Source: Planktothrix paucivesiculata PCC 9631 (GTDB lineage: Bacteria > Cyanobacteriota > Cyanobacteriia > Cyanobacteriales > Microcoleaceae). Taken from it: a DNA stretch of 64,000 nucleotides. This document shows positions 12,771-21,945 of this stretch, piece by piece; position 1 is the stretch's first letter, and each line of letters begins with the position of its first letter. The translations under genes and the position numbers were made by a program. The notes under the pieces are model-generated. The model ran no database searches and was not told the DNA's origin. It saw only the letters and a list, made by a program, of their open reading frames with translations. The DNA is taken from positions 1 through 64,000 of the forward strand of contig NZ_LR735024.1 in NCBI RefSeq assembly GCF_900009265.2, read 5' to 3'.

Positions 12771-13088
12771 TTAAAGTAAACCATACACCCATTTAATCAG
12801 TTCAGGCGATCGCAAAACCCCTTCATGGCGACCAACGGGTTGACCCTTTTTAAATAAGATTAATGTCGGTAACGCCATAATATTATGTTGAGAGGCAAGT
12901 TCAGGGTATTTATCACTATCAATTTTAACAATTTGGATCTGTTGATTCATTTCTTGATTAACTTCTTCCAAAATCGGGGTCATCATTTGGCAAGGGCCAC
13001 ACCAAGTTGCATAAAAATCTACTAACACCGGAACTTCAGAATGGGTTAGCAGTTCTTGAAAGTTATTAAAGGTTTGTTTAACGGCCAT
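12771..13088 (-). CDS. trxA: Thioredoxin
   Basis: This small cytoplasmic disulfide reductase of 105 residues spans a single thioredoxin fold. The redox motif WCGPC is at about residues 29-33, preceded by VDFYAT. The cis-proline motif ALPTL is near residue 74, followed by LFKKGQPVG. Length and motifs fit classic thioredoxins. Whether it is the essential m-type or another paralogue cannot be decided by eye. It diverges from fabG; the 120-bp gap holds both promoters. No ribosome site is evident before ATG 13088, as is common in cyanobacteria. Confidence 0.92.
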   Translation of the reverse strand: MAVKQTFNNFQELLTHSEVPVLVDFYATWCGPCQMMTPILEEVNQEMNQQIQIVKIDSDKYPELASQHNIMALPTLILFKKGQPVGRHEGVLRSPELIKWVYGLL

Positions 13089-13124
13089 AGTTGATTCGAT
13101 TCAAGTTTTGCACTTTAATTATAA

Positions 13125-13976
<852 letters not shown>

Positions 13977-13983
13977 TCAAATA

Positions 13984-14029
13984 GTTGTTGGGCTTTAGCT
14001 CCAAGATTGGAGGACTAAACCCCAACAAC
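13984..14029. repeat. Inverted repeat GTTGTTGGGCTTTAG after fabG
   Basis: The left arm GTTGTTGGGCTTTAG pairs with CTAAACCCCAACAAC, with an inner hairpin (CTCCAA/TTGGAG). The same arms occur as a perfect copy at 30178-30218. Lying right after fabG, it may act as a terminator, but its recurrence marks it as a dispersed repeat. Confidence 0.7.
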
Positions 14030-14105
14030 ATAACTGTTTAATCTTGATTTTTCTCTTATATCCTAATCTTGGATTTGAGTGCTATAATTGGTGTTATCTC
14101 AGATA

Positions 14106-14558
14106 TTATTTTAAATATTGACTCACGAAATTTTCTGGTATTAAACACTCAAAATCAGCGATCGCTTTAATTAATTCTCTATTTCCAGAAACAAAACAAT
14201 CTGCACTTCCATACTTAGCAGAAAGATAAATTTCAATATCTTCTGATGGAATTACTTTTGTCTGAATTAACCTGATCTTTTCTTGATTCCAATTTGTTGT
14301 AGAGGGAACATAAAAAATATCAAACCACCGCCAAATATTAGAGATAATTTCGCCTGCTTGATCTTTCCCATACAAATATTTAGCGACTCTGCGAATTTGA
14401 TCTAAAAGCTCATCTGAAAGGATAATTTCTATATTGAGAATAGGAGGTTTATCTCGATAACCCAAGGCTTCTAGGATCAAACTTTCATTGCTTTGTTTAT
14501 TAGCATCACCAATAATAAATACATTTGTATCTAAAAATATCCGTTTCAGAGAAGACAT
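14106..14558 (-). CDS. PIN-domain toxin (VapC-like)
   Basis: This is a predicted metal-dependent RNase of the PIN family and the toxin of a type II toxin-antitoxin pair. Among its 150 residues are the first acidic motif FLDTNVF (about residues 8-14), a mid-protein IEIILSDELLDQI helix, and the C-terminal SADCFVSGNRELIK, where the Asp completes the acidic site. The start ATG 14558 comes 3 bp after the antitoxin's last codon, so the two are translationally coupled. VapC toxins usually cut tRNA or rRNA; the target here cannot be read. At 150 residues it is slightly longer than the common VapC length of about 130. Confidence 0.85.
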   Translation of the reverse strand: MSSLKRIFLDTNVFIIGDANKQSNESLILEALGYRDKPPILNIEIILSDELLDQIRRVAKYLYGKDQAGEIISNIWRWFDIFYVPSTTNWNQEKIRLIQTKVIPSEDIEIYLSAKYGSADCFVSGNRELIKAIADFECLIPENFVSQYLK

Positions 14559-14560
14559 AA

Positions 14561-14794
14561 CTAAATCCTGCCTTTTTCTTTGAGCATTTCCAGTTTGATT
14601 TGATCAATAAGCTCAACAACTTTTTCTGGAGTATCATAGCCTTTTTTTAGCATTAGCTGATAACGCAGATCAAATTCATCTGGTTCATGTTTAGCAACAA
14701 CAATAACATCTACCTCAGCATTGCTAAATTCTGTGGGAACTTTAACTTTAAGTTCACCATCCTTAACGATTCCCTTTGTCTGTATAATTCTCAT
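14561..14794 (-). CDS. Antitoxin of the PIN toxin pair
   Basis: This 77-residue protein lies directly upstream of the PIN toxin in the same direction. Its N-terminus (MRIIQTKGIVKDGELKVKVP) has the short beta-rich look of antitoxins that start with a small DNA-binding or folding-nucleus domain. The C-terminal half (DTPEKVVELIDQIKLEMLKE) is helical and suits wrapping round the toxin. Expected functions are toxin neutralisation and autorepression. The assignment rests mainly on gene order and size; the family is not named with certainty. Confidence 0.75.
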   Translation of the reverse strand: MRIIQTKGIVKDGELKVKVPTEFSNAEVDVIVVAKHEPDEFDLRYQLMLKKGYDTPEKVVELIDQIKLEMLKEKGRI

Positions 14795-14895
14795 GCTATT
14801 TTCCTTGATTAACTCAACAGTTACCCCAATAGGTTAACCTAATCCTAATCTAATATTATAGCTGCTCAAGATAGAACATTACACTACCCATCACT

Positions 14896-17800
14896 TTAAT
14901 CTGGATTGCGGTCTATCTGCCGAGAATTTTTAATCATCGGCAAAATAAAAGGCTGGGGTTTACCAATGCCATAGCCTTGAACATAATCAATCCCAATATT
15001 TTTAATTTCCGTCAAAATAGCATCATTTTCAACAAATTCGGCAATGGTTTTAATTTGCATAACGTGACCAATGCGATGAATAGATTCAACAATTTCCCGG
15101 GCAACCGGGTCAGTTAAAAGCTCTTTAACAAAACAGCCATCAATTTTTAAGTAATCAATCGGAAGGGTTTTTAAATAGGAAAAAGACGACATTCCACTGC
15201 CAAAATCATCTAGGGCGAAGGAACAACCTAACCCCTTAAAAGATTGAATCAGTTGTACGGCTTTTTTGATGTTGGCAATAGCTAGGGTTTCCGTAATCTC
15301 AAAACAAATCATTGCCGGAGGAATTTGATACAGTTCAAACTGTTGATAAAGAAACTTAATAAATTGATTATCATTCAGACTTGCACCGGATAAATTAATC
15401 GCATAAAATTCTTGATCCCCTAATATATTTGTTGTTGAATTAAAATCCTGATGATGTTTTTGCAAATGGTTAAAAACCGTGCGAATCACCCAACGGTCAA
15501 TACTTTTCATTAAATCATAGCGTTCGGCGGCGGGAATAAATGCCATGGGTGGCACTAATTGACCCGATGTATCTCTTAACCGCAATAAAATTTCCCCATG
15601 TTTAGGGGATTTTGATGTGGGATTAGTCTCAACAATTGGTTGGTAATATAAACAAAAACGGTCTTCTTCTAAGGCTTGGGGAATTTGGGCCGCCCAGCGA
15701 ATTTCTCGACGTTGTTGAATCAAATCCTGGTCATCGGCTTGATACAGGTGAACCCGATTACGACCTTGATTTTTAGCCGCATAACAAGCTGCATCTACAG
15801 CACTCAAAATCGTGGCTAAATCGCAGGTTTGCTCATCAATTCCAACTAATCCAATACTCACCCCAATGGAAAAAACTTTTTCTTCCCAGGTAAAGCGAAA
15901 ATCCTTAACTGAATTGCACAAATCGACAGCTTTCTGATAGGCTTCCTCTAAGGAATAGTGATTTAATAATAAGCCAAATTCGTCTCCCCCTAAACGGGCT
16001 AAGGTATCTCTTTCTGTAACTTGACTTTGTAATAAATAACTCAATTGTCGTAATAATTCATCCCCGGCTAAATGCCCACAGGTATCATTAATAATTTTGA
16101 ATTGATCTAAATCCAAATAACAAATAGCATGATTATTCGGGGATATTGAAAGCATTTGTAAGGTTTGTGTCACCAGTTTTTCAAATTCACTCCGATTAAT
16201 TAATCCGGTTAACGCATCGTGGCAAGCTTGCCAGGATAATCGCCTCATTAATTCCCTTTCTTGGGTGACATCTCTAAACACTAAAACCGCACCAATAATT
16301 TCACCCTCTCGACTTCTAATCGGGGCGGCGGAATTATCAATGAATCGTTCTTTTCCATCTTTTGCTTTTAAAATAACATTATCGGAAAAATCAAAAATAC
16401 ACCCTTCTTCTAAAACTTTTTGAACAGGAGTGGCACTAAAATCATGGGTTTGGCTATCAAAAATTTTGAAGACATCATTTAAGGGTAAACCTTTGGCCTC
16501 AATTAATGACCAACCCGTTAATTCTTCGGCGACGGGATTGAGAGATTCAATTTCTCCGCGACTATTGGTGGTAATCACGGCATCTCCAATAGATTTTAAG
16601 GTAACTTGGGCTAATTCTCGGCTTTGTCTTAACTGATGTTCACTCGATTCTAAGGCAGCTAACATTAAAGAATTTCTTAATTCTTGGGCGGTTTCAATTT
16701 CAACGGGTTTCCAAGGTAGGGATTTTAATTTAACGGTTTCTTTCCAAAGTGCAAAAGACTGTCGTGGGGTTAAGGGAATCTCTTGTTGTTGGGCAATTTC
16801 TCTGATTTCCTGGGGATTTCCCGCCCAATTAATGGTTTGAATTACTTCCGGTCTAAACCAAATTAAATGATATTCGCTTTGATTCGGAGATAGGGAAATA
16901 GCCATAATTCCACTAATTATATCCTGATAAGATTCAGCTTCAGGATAAAGTTTAGGTAAACAATCGGTATAAAATATCTCCTGATGGCAATATCGAGATA
17001 ACCATGCCATCAGTTTTTTAACTTCGGTTAAAGGCGGAGTTTGACCGACTAAAATTAAATCTTCCCCAAACCGAATTACTGCCCCTTGGGCTTTAACAAG
17101 ATTGAGTAAATTCGTTTTATCTTGAGCTAAAGTTTGAATAAAAGAAGTTTGTAAAGCGGGTGCTTTTATTAAATTATTCCGAACTAATTTTAGGATTTTA
17201 CGGTAATATTCGTAATCTTCACTAATTTCTTTATAGGGTAATTCTACTGCCATAACCTGTCCTAAAAATTCGCAGGCTTTGCGGGTGGTGTAGGGTAGAT
17301 AACGGGAAGAATAATGGTGACAAGCAATTAAACCCCAAAGGTTTTCTTTTTTAATCAAAGAAATACAGAGAGTCGCTTCAACTCCCATATTTTTCAGGTA
17401 TTGTAAATGGCAGGGAGACATCGAACGCAGGACGGAAAAACTTAAATCTAGGGGCTGTTGGCTGACTGGATGCAGGGGAGGAATAATCTCAACGGGTTGA
17501 TGATCGATATCGACTAATAATCGCAACCAATTTTGTCGATAAAGTTCCCTAGCGGCTTCTGGAATATCTAGGCTGGGGTAGTGTAGTCCTAAAAAACTTT
17601 CTAAATCGGGTCGTTTATCTTCGGCAATCACAAGGCCATTATTTTCTTGATCAAATTGATAGATCATCACCCGGTCAAATTCACTAATTTTTCGGATTTC
17701 CTCTGCTAAAAATTGAGTTAAATCCTTAAAATTAGTTGCACTTTGAATTTTACAAACGGAACCTCTGACTAAATGATAAAAATTAATAAAGCTGGTATTT

Positions 17801-18180
17801 TTATCTTGATTGGGCTCTAGTTCTAAAATGACTACGCCCTGGTGTCGGTGTAAAATACCATCACAAACAAATTTTTTATTCTTAATATGAAAAATAAGTC
17901 GAATTGGGTTATAATAGTGGAATTTATTATGGGTTAAACAGTCTTGAATTTGAAACAGTTGCAGTTTGTCTAAAAAATTTCCTAATGGTCGATTGATAAA
18001 AGCAGCCGGAGAAACTCCACAGAGTTTCATGGTATTTCGACTAACTTGTAAAATCTTGAGGTCGGGTTCTTCTAAGGTCAACAATAAGCCATGGGGTTGA
18101 ATTCTACCCGACGCATGATTAAGACCTGGGCTGATCGGAACAAAATTATGATTATCAATCATTCTTTTTTGTGGTTTCAC
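14896..18180 (-). CDS. Phytochrome-PAS-GGDEF-EAL photoreceptor
   Basis: This 1094-residue cytoplasmic protein couples a red/far-red photosensor to cyclic-di-GMP turnover. The N-terminal PAS runs about residues 15-125. GAF (about 140-310) holds the DIP motif (Asp205) and Cys257 in SPCHLQYLKNMGV, the position that binds phycocyanobilin in Cph1-type phytochromes. No N-terminal bilin Cys is present. PHY (about 320-500) has WFRPEVIQTINWAGNP and the tongue PRQSF. A second PAS covers about 520-640, GGDEF (RLGGDEF, 731-735) about 650-810 and EAL about 825-1080, with E863, DDFGSG and YLKIDG. Both catalytic halves look intact, but the GGDEF inhibitory RxxD reads TERD. The start is GTG 18180, with AGGAGG 9 bp upstream. 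It is monocistronic. Confidence 0.95.
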   Translation of the reverse strand: MKPQKRMIDNHNFVPISPGLNHASGRIQPHGLLLTLEEPDLKILQVSRNTMKLCGVSPAAFINRPLGNFLDKLQLFQIQDCLTHNKFHYYNPIRLIFHIKNKKFVCDGILHRHQGVVILELEPNQDKNTSFINFYHLVRGSVCKIQSATNFKDLTQFLAEEIRKISEFDRVMIYQFDQENNGLVIAEDKRPDLESFLGLHYPSLDIPEAARELYRQNWLRLLVDIDHQPVEIIPPLHPVSQQPLDLSFSVLRSMSPCHLQYLKNMGVEATLCISLIKKENLWGLIACHHYSSRYLPYTTRKACEFLGQVMAVELPYKEISEDYEYYRKILKLVRNNLIKAPALQTSFIQTLAQDKTNLLNLVKAQGAVIRFGEDLILVGQTPPLTEVKKLMAWLSRYCHQEIFYTDCLPKLYPEAESYQDIISGIMAISLSPNQSEYHLIWFRPEVIQTINWAGNPQEIREIAQQQEIPLTPRQSFALWKETVKLKSLPWKPVEIETAQELRNSLMLAALESSEHQLRQSRELAQVTLKSIGDAVITTNSRGEIESLNPVAEELTGWSLIEAKGLPLNDVFKIFDSQTHDFSATPVQKVLEEGCIFDFSDNVILKAKDGKERFIDNSAAPIRSREGEIIGAVLVFRDVTQERELMRRLSWQACHDALTGLINRSEFEKLVTQTLQMLSISPNNHAICYLDLDQFKIINDTCGHLAGDELLRQLSYLLQSQVTERDTLARLGGDEFGLLLNHYSLEEAYQKAVDLCNSVKDFRFTWEEKVFSIGVSIGLVGIDEQTCDLATILSAVDAACYAAKNQGRNRVHLYQADDQDLIQQRREIRWAAQIPQALEEDRFCLYYQPIVETNPTSKSPKHGEILLRLRDTSGQLVPPMAFIPAAERYDLMKSIDRWVIRTVFNHLQKHHQDFNSTTNILGDQEFYAINLSGASLNDNQFIKFLYQQFELYQIPPAMICFEITETLAIANIKKAVQLIQSFKGLGCSFALDDFGSGMSSFSYLKTLPIDYLKIDGCFVKELLTDPVAREIVESIHRIGHVMQIKTIAEFVENDAILTEIKNIGIDYVQGYGIGKPQPFILPMIKNSRQIDRNPD

Positions 18181-18582
18181 CCCTTTTTTCCTCCTAATAG
18201 ATGATAGAATAATCCCCAGTTATTGCTTGTCACAATATTTTGATTCATCCAGGCTCAATGTTTATGGATTGCCGATCAAATTTCTATTAGTGGTTCTTAG
18301 TTCTGTAAACCCAAACTACTAATCTTTTTTCGGAAACTCGGCTTCAAGTTTAATTTAGATTTTATTGTTAAAACTTGTTTGATTGTAACACAAATTTGAT
18401 TTTCTTAAAAGGTTTGATTGAAAAATTAAATCTTCTTAAAGCATCGCCAGCGTGATCTAGCTCTGAATCTCCGATGAGACTTTTGATACAATCAGTAAAA
18501 ATATCTATACTTTTTTGTGATTGAGTGTTAGGATGGTTAGACTCTATGAGTCGCTGGCTATCTTGGGAGTTGGGTCATCATA
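18181..18582. other. 402-bp divergent intergenic region
   Basis: This gap separates the divergent phytochrome and glycosyltransferase genes. It holds the AGGAGG ribosome site of the phytochrome gene near 18190-18195 and the sigma70-like promoter listed below. The remainder is AT-rich, and I see no coding sequence or structured RNA in it. Confidence 0.6.
18483..18511 (+). promoter_or_regulatory. Sigma70-type promoter before the GpgS-like gene
   Basis: TTGATA (18483-18488) and TATACT (18506-18511) are separated by exactly 17 bp. This is close to the bacterial consensus and would give a leader of about 65 nt before ATG 18583. It is the clearest promoter I see in the window. Activity is predicted, not shown. 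Confidence 0.6.
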
Positions 18583-19878
18583 ATGGATTATAAACAAGAA
18601 TTAATTACCACGATTCACGACTTTGGTTGCGATCTCGACTTATTGGAAGCCCGACTCACCCAACTTTGTGAAACTTGCCCCACGGCTGTCCTCATTCCAG
18701 CCTTATACGAGGAACTTGAACGACCCGCTTTGACCCGGATTCGAGATTGCCTCAAAGATTGTCATTTCGTAAATACCATCGTGGTCTGTCTGTATGCCAA
18801 GACCCTGGAAGAATACACAAAAGCCGTTCATTTTTTTAGTATTTTACCCCAGCCCACCCTGGTAATTTGGGAAAATAGCCCCAGAGTTAACCAACTCTTA
18901 GAAAAGTTGCAGGACAAAGGCCTAGATTTAATGAGTTTTAAAGGCAAAGGTCGGGCGGTTTGGATTGGTTTGGGGGTAGCCTCCCTGCAAGCCGAAGCCA
19001 TCGCCCTTCATGATGCTGATATTATTACCTACGATAAATCCTATCCCCTAAAACTACTATTCCCCCTGCTGGAAAAAGAACTCGGAATTTCCTTTAATAA
19101 AGCCTATTATGCCCGATTAGGGGGAGAACCCAAGAGTTTCCATGGTCGGGTGATGCGTCTGTTTGTCACGCCCTTACTGGTGGCACTCATGGATTTATAT
19201 GGCTATAACAATTATCTGCGATATTTAAGTGCCTATCGTTATCCCCTATCTGGGGAATTTGCCTTAACAAATGATATCGCCCTGAATACTCGAATTCCCA
19301 GTAATTGGGGTTTAGAAATTGGTTTATTAGCCGAGGTTTATCGGAATGTTGTTCCCCAAAGAATTGCTCAAATTGATTTAGGCAACTTCGACCATAAACA
19401 TCAACTGGTGGGTCAATCCTCCCAGGAAGGATTACGCAAAATGTGCGCCGATATTCTGCGGTCGATTTTGCGGACTTTAATCGAAACCGAACGGGTGGTG
19501 GTGACCCGAGAACAAATTCACACCTTACGGATTAAATTCAAACGGGAAGCCCAGGATTTTACCCGCCAATATTTTGTCGATGCTCGGTTTAATAATATGC
19601 AGTATGACCGCCATCACGAAGAAGCCATCATTGATGTCTTTGAAAAAGTCATCGCTGAAGCGGGTCAAGAATTCTTTCAAAATCCGGTCACGGCTGAAAT
19701 TCCCGACTGGACAAGGGCTTTAGCTGCCATGCCCGCCCTGCGAGAACAACTGCGCGAAGCAACCCGGCGAGATATGGCAGAAGCCAAAGCAATTTTAGCC
19801 ACGAATCCCGATTTTATCACCCTCGAGGATGGGAATGCCCACCCCAAAAACCTAGATACCATTCCCACAATGCCTTGA
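18583..19878 (+). CDS. GpgS-like glycosyltransferase
   Basis: This 431-residue cytoplasmic GT-A-type glycosyltransferase resembles glucosyl-3-phosphoglycerate synthase (GT81). That enzyme joins a nucleotide-sugar glucose to 3-phosphoglycerate on the way to glucosylglycerate, a compatible solute. It shows FKGKGRAVWIGLG, the metal-binding ALHDADIITYD segment (a DxD-like motif near residue 148), and PLSGEFALTND followed by WGLEIGLL, as in GpgS. About 150 helical C-terminal residues extend past the core. An appropriate phosphatase is not seen next to it. A mannosylglycerate-type synthase or another acceptor is possible, so the exact product is open. A good promoter lies upstream. Confidence 0.7.
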   Translation: MDYKQELITTIHDFGCDLDLLEARLTQLCETCPTAVLIPALYEELERPALTRIRDCLKDCHFVNTIVVCLYAKTLEEYTKAVHFFSILPQPTLVIWENSPRVNQLLEKLQDKGLDLMSFKGKGRAVWIGLGVASLQAEAIALHDADIITYDKSYPLKLLFPLLEKELGISFNKAYYARLGGEPKSFHGRVMRLFVTPLLVALMDLYGYNNYLRYLSAYRYPLSGEFALTNDIALNTRIPSNWGLEIGLLAEVYRNVVPQRIAQIDLGNFDHKHQLVGQSSQEGLRKMCADILRSILRTLIETERVVVTREQIHTLRIKFKREAQDFTRQYFVDARFNNMQYDRHHEEAIIDVFEKVIAEAGQEFFQNPVTAEIPDWTRALAAMPALREQLREATRRDMAEAKAILATNPDFITLEDGNAHPKNLDTIPTMP

Positions 19879-19968
19879 TTGCAGCGACTATTAAATTAGG
19901 GGGGAATTTCCTGGGCTACAATTAATTCTCAAGGTGATCGCCTTTCCATCTCAAAATTAAGGTCAATA

Positions 19969-21459
19969 ATGTTTACTGCATCTGATAACACCACTATTGT
20001 CGTCCTCCTGATTACCCTGGGTATCCTGGGTTGGGGGTATTATCGGGCTAGACCTTATGGGAAACTGGGTTTGTTGTCCTGGCTGCAATCCGTGGCCTTG
20101 ATGTCTCCCGGGTTGCTGTTTTTCTGCTTGGCGGCGGCGGGAATTTACCTCAATTTGGTGAGTCTTTTATTTTTATTTGTGGCTTCGACGGGATTATATA
20201 TTATGATTGGCCGACAACTGAGGGAAGTAGCTAATCAGAATTCAGTCTCCGAACCTAAACCCGATCATTTAGGAAATCCACCCCCCCTGCCACCGGAGGC
20301 CAGCGTTGTCCCCCCAACCTCCGATCCGGTTTTGAACCTGCGACCGGTGCCCTTATCCCCGGAAGACCTGAAAATTATTCAAGGTATTTTTGGGATTGAT
20401 ACCTTTTTTGCCACGGAAACCATTCCCTACCAAGACGGGGTAATTTTTAAAGGGAATCTGCGTAGTGATCCGGAAACCGCTTATCAACAATTATCCACAA
20501 ATTTAAAAAAACGCATTGGCGATCGCTTACGATTATTTTTAGTTGATAATCCTGAAGGTAAACCCGTTGTAATCGTTCTACCCCAGACCAATGAACCCCT
20601 AACCACTTCAATTTCTCAAAAAATTTTAGCGATTATTTTATTCCTAATGACGGTGGGAACAATTTTTGAAGCGGGAGGGTTATTATTAGGATTTGATTTT
20701 TCAGAAAATTTAACCCGCTACGGGGAAATTATCCCGATCGCCATAGGAATTTTAACGATTTTATTTCTCCATGAAATCGCCCATCAAGTCATGGCAAAAC
20801 GCTATGATATCAAGTTTAGTTGGCCATTTTTTATTCCAACAGTTCAAATCGGAAGTTTTGGAGCTTTTAATCGGTTTGAATCCGTATTACCCAACCGGAC
20901 AGTATTATTTGATGTGGCTTTTGCTGGCCCCGCCGCCGGAGGAGCTTTATCGTTATTCCTGTTAATAATGGGCTTATTTTTATCTCACCCCGGAAGTGGT
21001 TTTCAAGTGCCAACGGAATTTTTTCAGGGCTCGGTCTTAGTTGGTCTATTATCTCGATTAATTTTAGGTTCCCAACTCCATGCAACCAGTGTTAACGTGC
21101 ATCTTCTGACCTTAATCGGCTGGTTTGGATTAGTGATTACCGCTTTGAATTTAATGCCCGCCGGACAGTTAGATGGGGGACGGATGATGCAGGCAATTTA
21201 TGGTCGTAAAATTGCTGGACGTTCAACGATTGCTACTTTTATTGTTTTAGCGATCGCCTCTTTATCTAATCCTTTAGCCCTCTATTGGGCTTTAGTAATT
21301 TTAATTTTACAACGGAATTTAGAACGGCCGAGTTTAAATGAATTAACCGAACCTAATGATACCCGTGCCGCCTGGGGATTATTGGTTTTCTTGTTCATGA
21401 TTTTAACGCTATTTCCCCTCACCCCCGCCTTAGCTAACGGGTTAGGAATTGGCAGTTAA
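19969..21459 (+). CDS. Site-2 protease family membrane metalloprotease
   Basis: This M50-type intramembrane zinc protease has 496 residues and cleaves membrane-embedded regulators or processes membrane proteins. Two N-terminal membrane segments are followed by a Pro-rich cytoplasmic linker (about residues 95-125) and a soluble region. The catalytic helix carries HEIAH at 268-272, and a later membrane helix has NLMPAGQLDGGR near residues 393-404, which supplies the third zinc ligand. About six to eight membrane segments occur overall. The layout resembles the cyanobacterial and plastid EGY-type members. DUF3067 and a pseudokinase gene follow on the same strand. The substrate is unknown. Confidence 0.88.
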   Translation: MFTASDNTTIVVLLITLGILGWGYYRARPYGKLGLLSWLQSVALMSPGLLFFCLAAAGIYLNLVSLLFLFVASTGLYIMIGRQLREVANQNSVSEPKPDHLGNPPPLPPEASVVPPTSDPVLNLRPVPLSPEDLKIIQGIFGIDTFFATETIPYQDGVIFKGNLRSDPETAYQQLSTNLKKRIGDRLRLFLVDNPEGKPVVIVLPQTNEPLTTSISQKILAIILFLMTVGTIFEAGGLLLGFDFSENLTRYGEIIPIAIGILTILFLHEIAHQVMAKRYDIKFSWPFFIPTVQIGSFGAFNRFESVLPNRTVLFDVAFAGPAAGGALSLFLLIMGLFLSHPGSGFQVPTEFFQGSVLVGLLSRLILGSQLHATSVNVHLLTLIGWFGLVITALNLMPAGQLDGGRMMQAIYGRKIAGRSTIATFIVLAIASLSNPLALYWALVILILQRNLERPSLNELTEPNDTRAAWGLLVFLFMILTLFPLTPALANGLGIGS

Positions 21460-21494
21460 CTGATCGAGCCGTATCTAGGGAGTTAATCATAACT

Positions 21495-21812
21495 ATGACT
21501 GGTGAAGATCTGCGTCAATTATTATTAAATAAATGGGGAGTATCCTACGATATTCAACTGCGACGGACAAGGGGGAAAATATTTCTGCAAATTATGTGGA
21601 AATATTTGGAACAATTATCCTTTCCCCTGAGCGAAGCCGATTATATTGCCCATTTGAATGCGATTACTAACTATCTCAATAGTTGGGGTAGTACCGAACA
21701 AGTCAGACATTATATTCTGAACACCCGGGAAAAACCCCGCTTAGGAAAAGCCGTGAGTATTCCCCTCGACCTAGGGGGAAGATCCTCGGAATGGATAGTT
21801 GAGGAGTTGTAG
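21495..21812 (+). CDS. DUF3067 family protein
   Basis: This conserved cyanobacterial protein of 105 residues has no known biochemical role. It begins MTGEDLRQLLLNKWGVSYDI and has a central IMWKYLEQLSFPLSEADY block and a RLGKAVSIPLDLGGR tail, which match my memory of the DUF3067 family found in cyanobacteria and plastid-bearing eukaryotes. No signal peptide or membrane segment is seen. It starts 35 bp after the site-2 protease stop, so it probably shares its transcript. Confidence 0.75.
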   Translation: MTGEDLRQLLLNKWGVSYDIQLRRTRGKIFLQIMWKYLEQLSFPLSEADYIAHLNAITNYLNSWGSTEQVRHYILNTREKPRLGKAVSIPLDLGGRSSEWIVEEL

Positions 21813-21945
21813 ATTCTTACCATCGGGGGAGTTGGCTAAATTCAACAGATGCGCTACAATCCCAGAACTGAAGGTAGACTCTGCTAAAACGATTTTTCGT
21901 TCTGGTAGGGGCGATAGTAAACGGTGGGGAGTGGGTGATTACAGA

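Noticed and set aside
18181-18582. NtcA binding site (GTA-N8-TAC) in the phytochrome promoter region
   Set aside because: A GTAACACAAAT stretch begins the pattern but the second half-site is missing.
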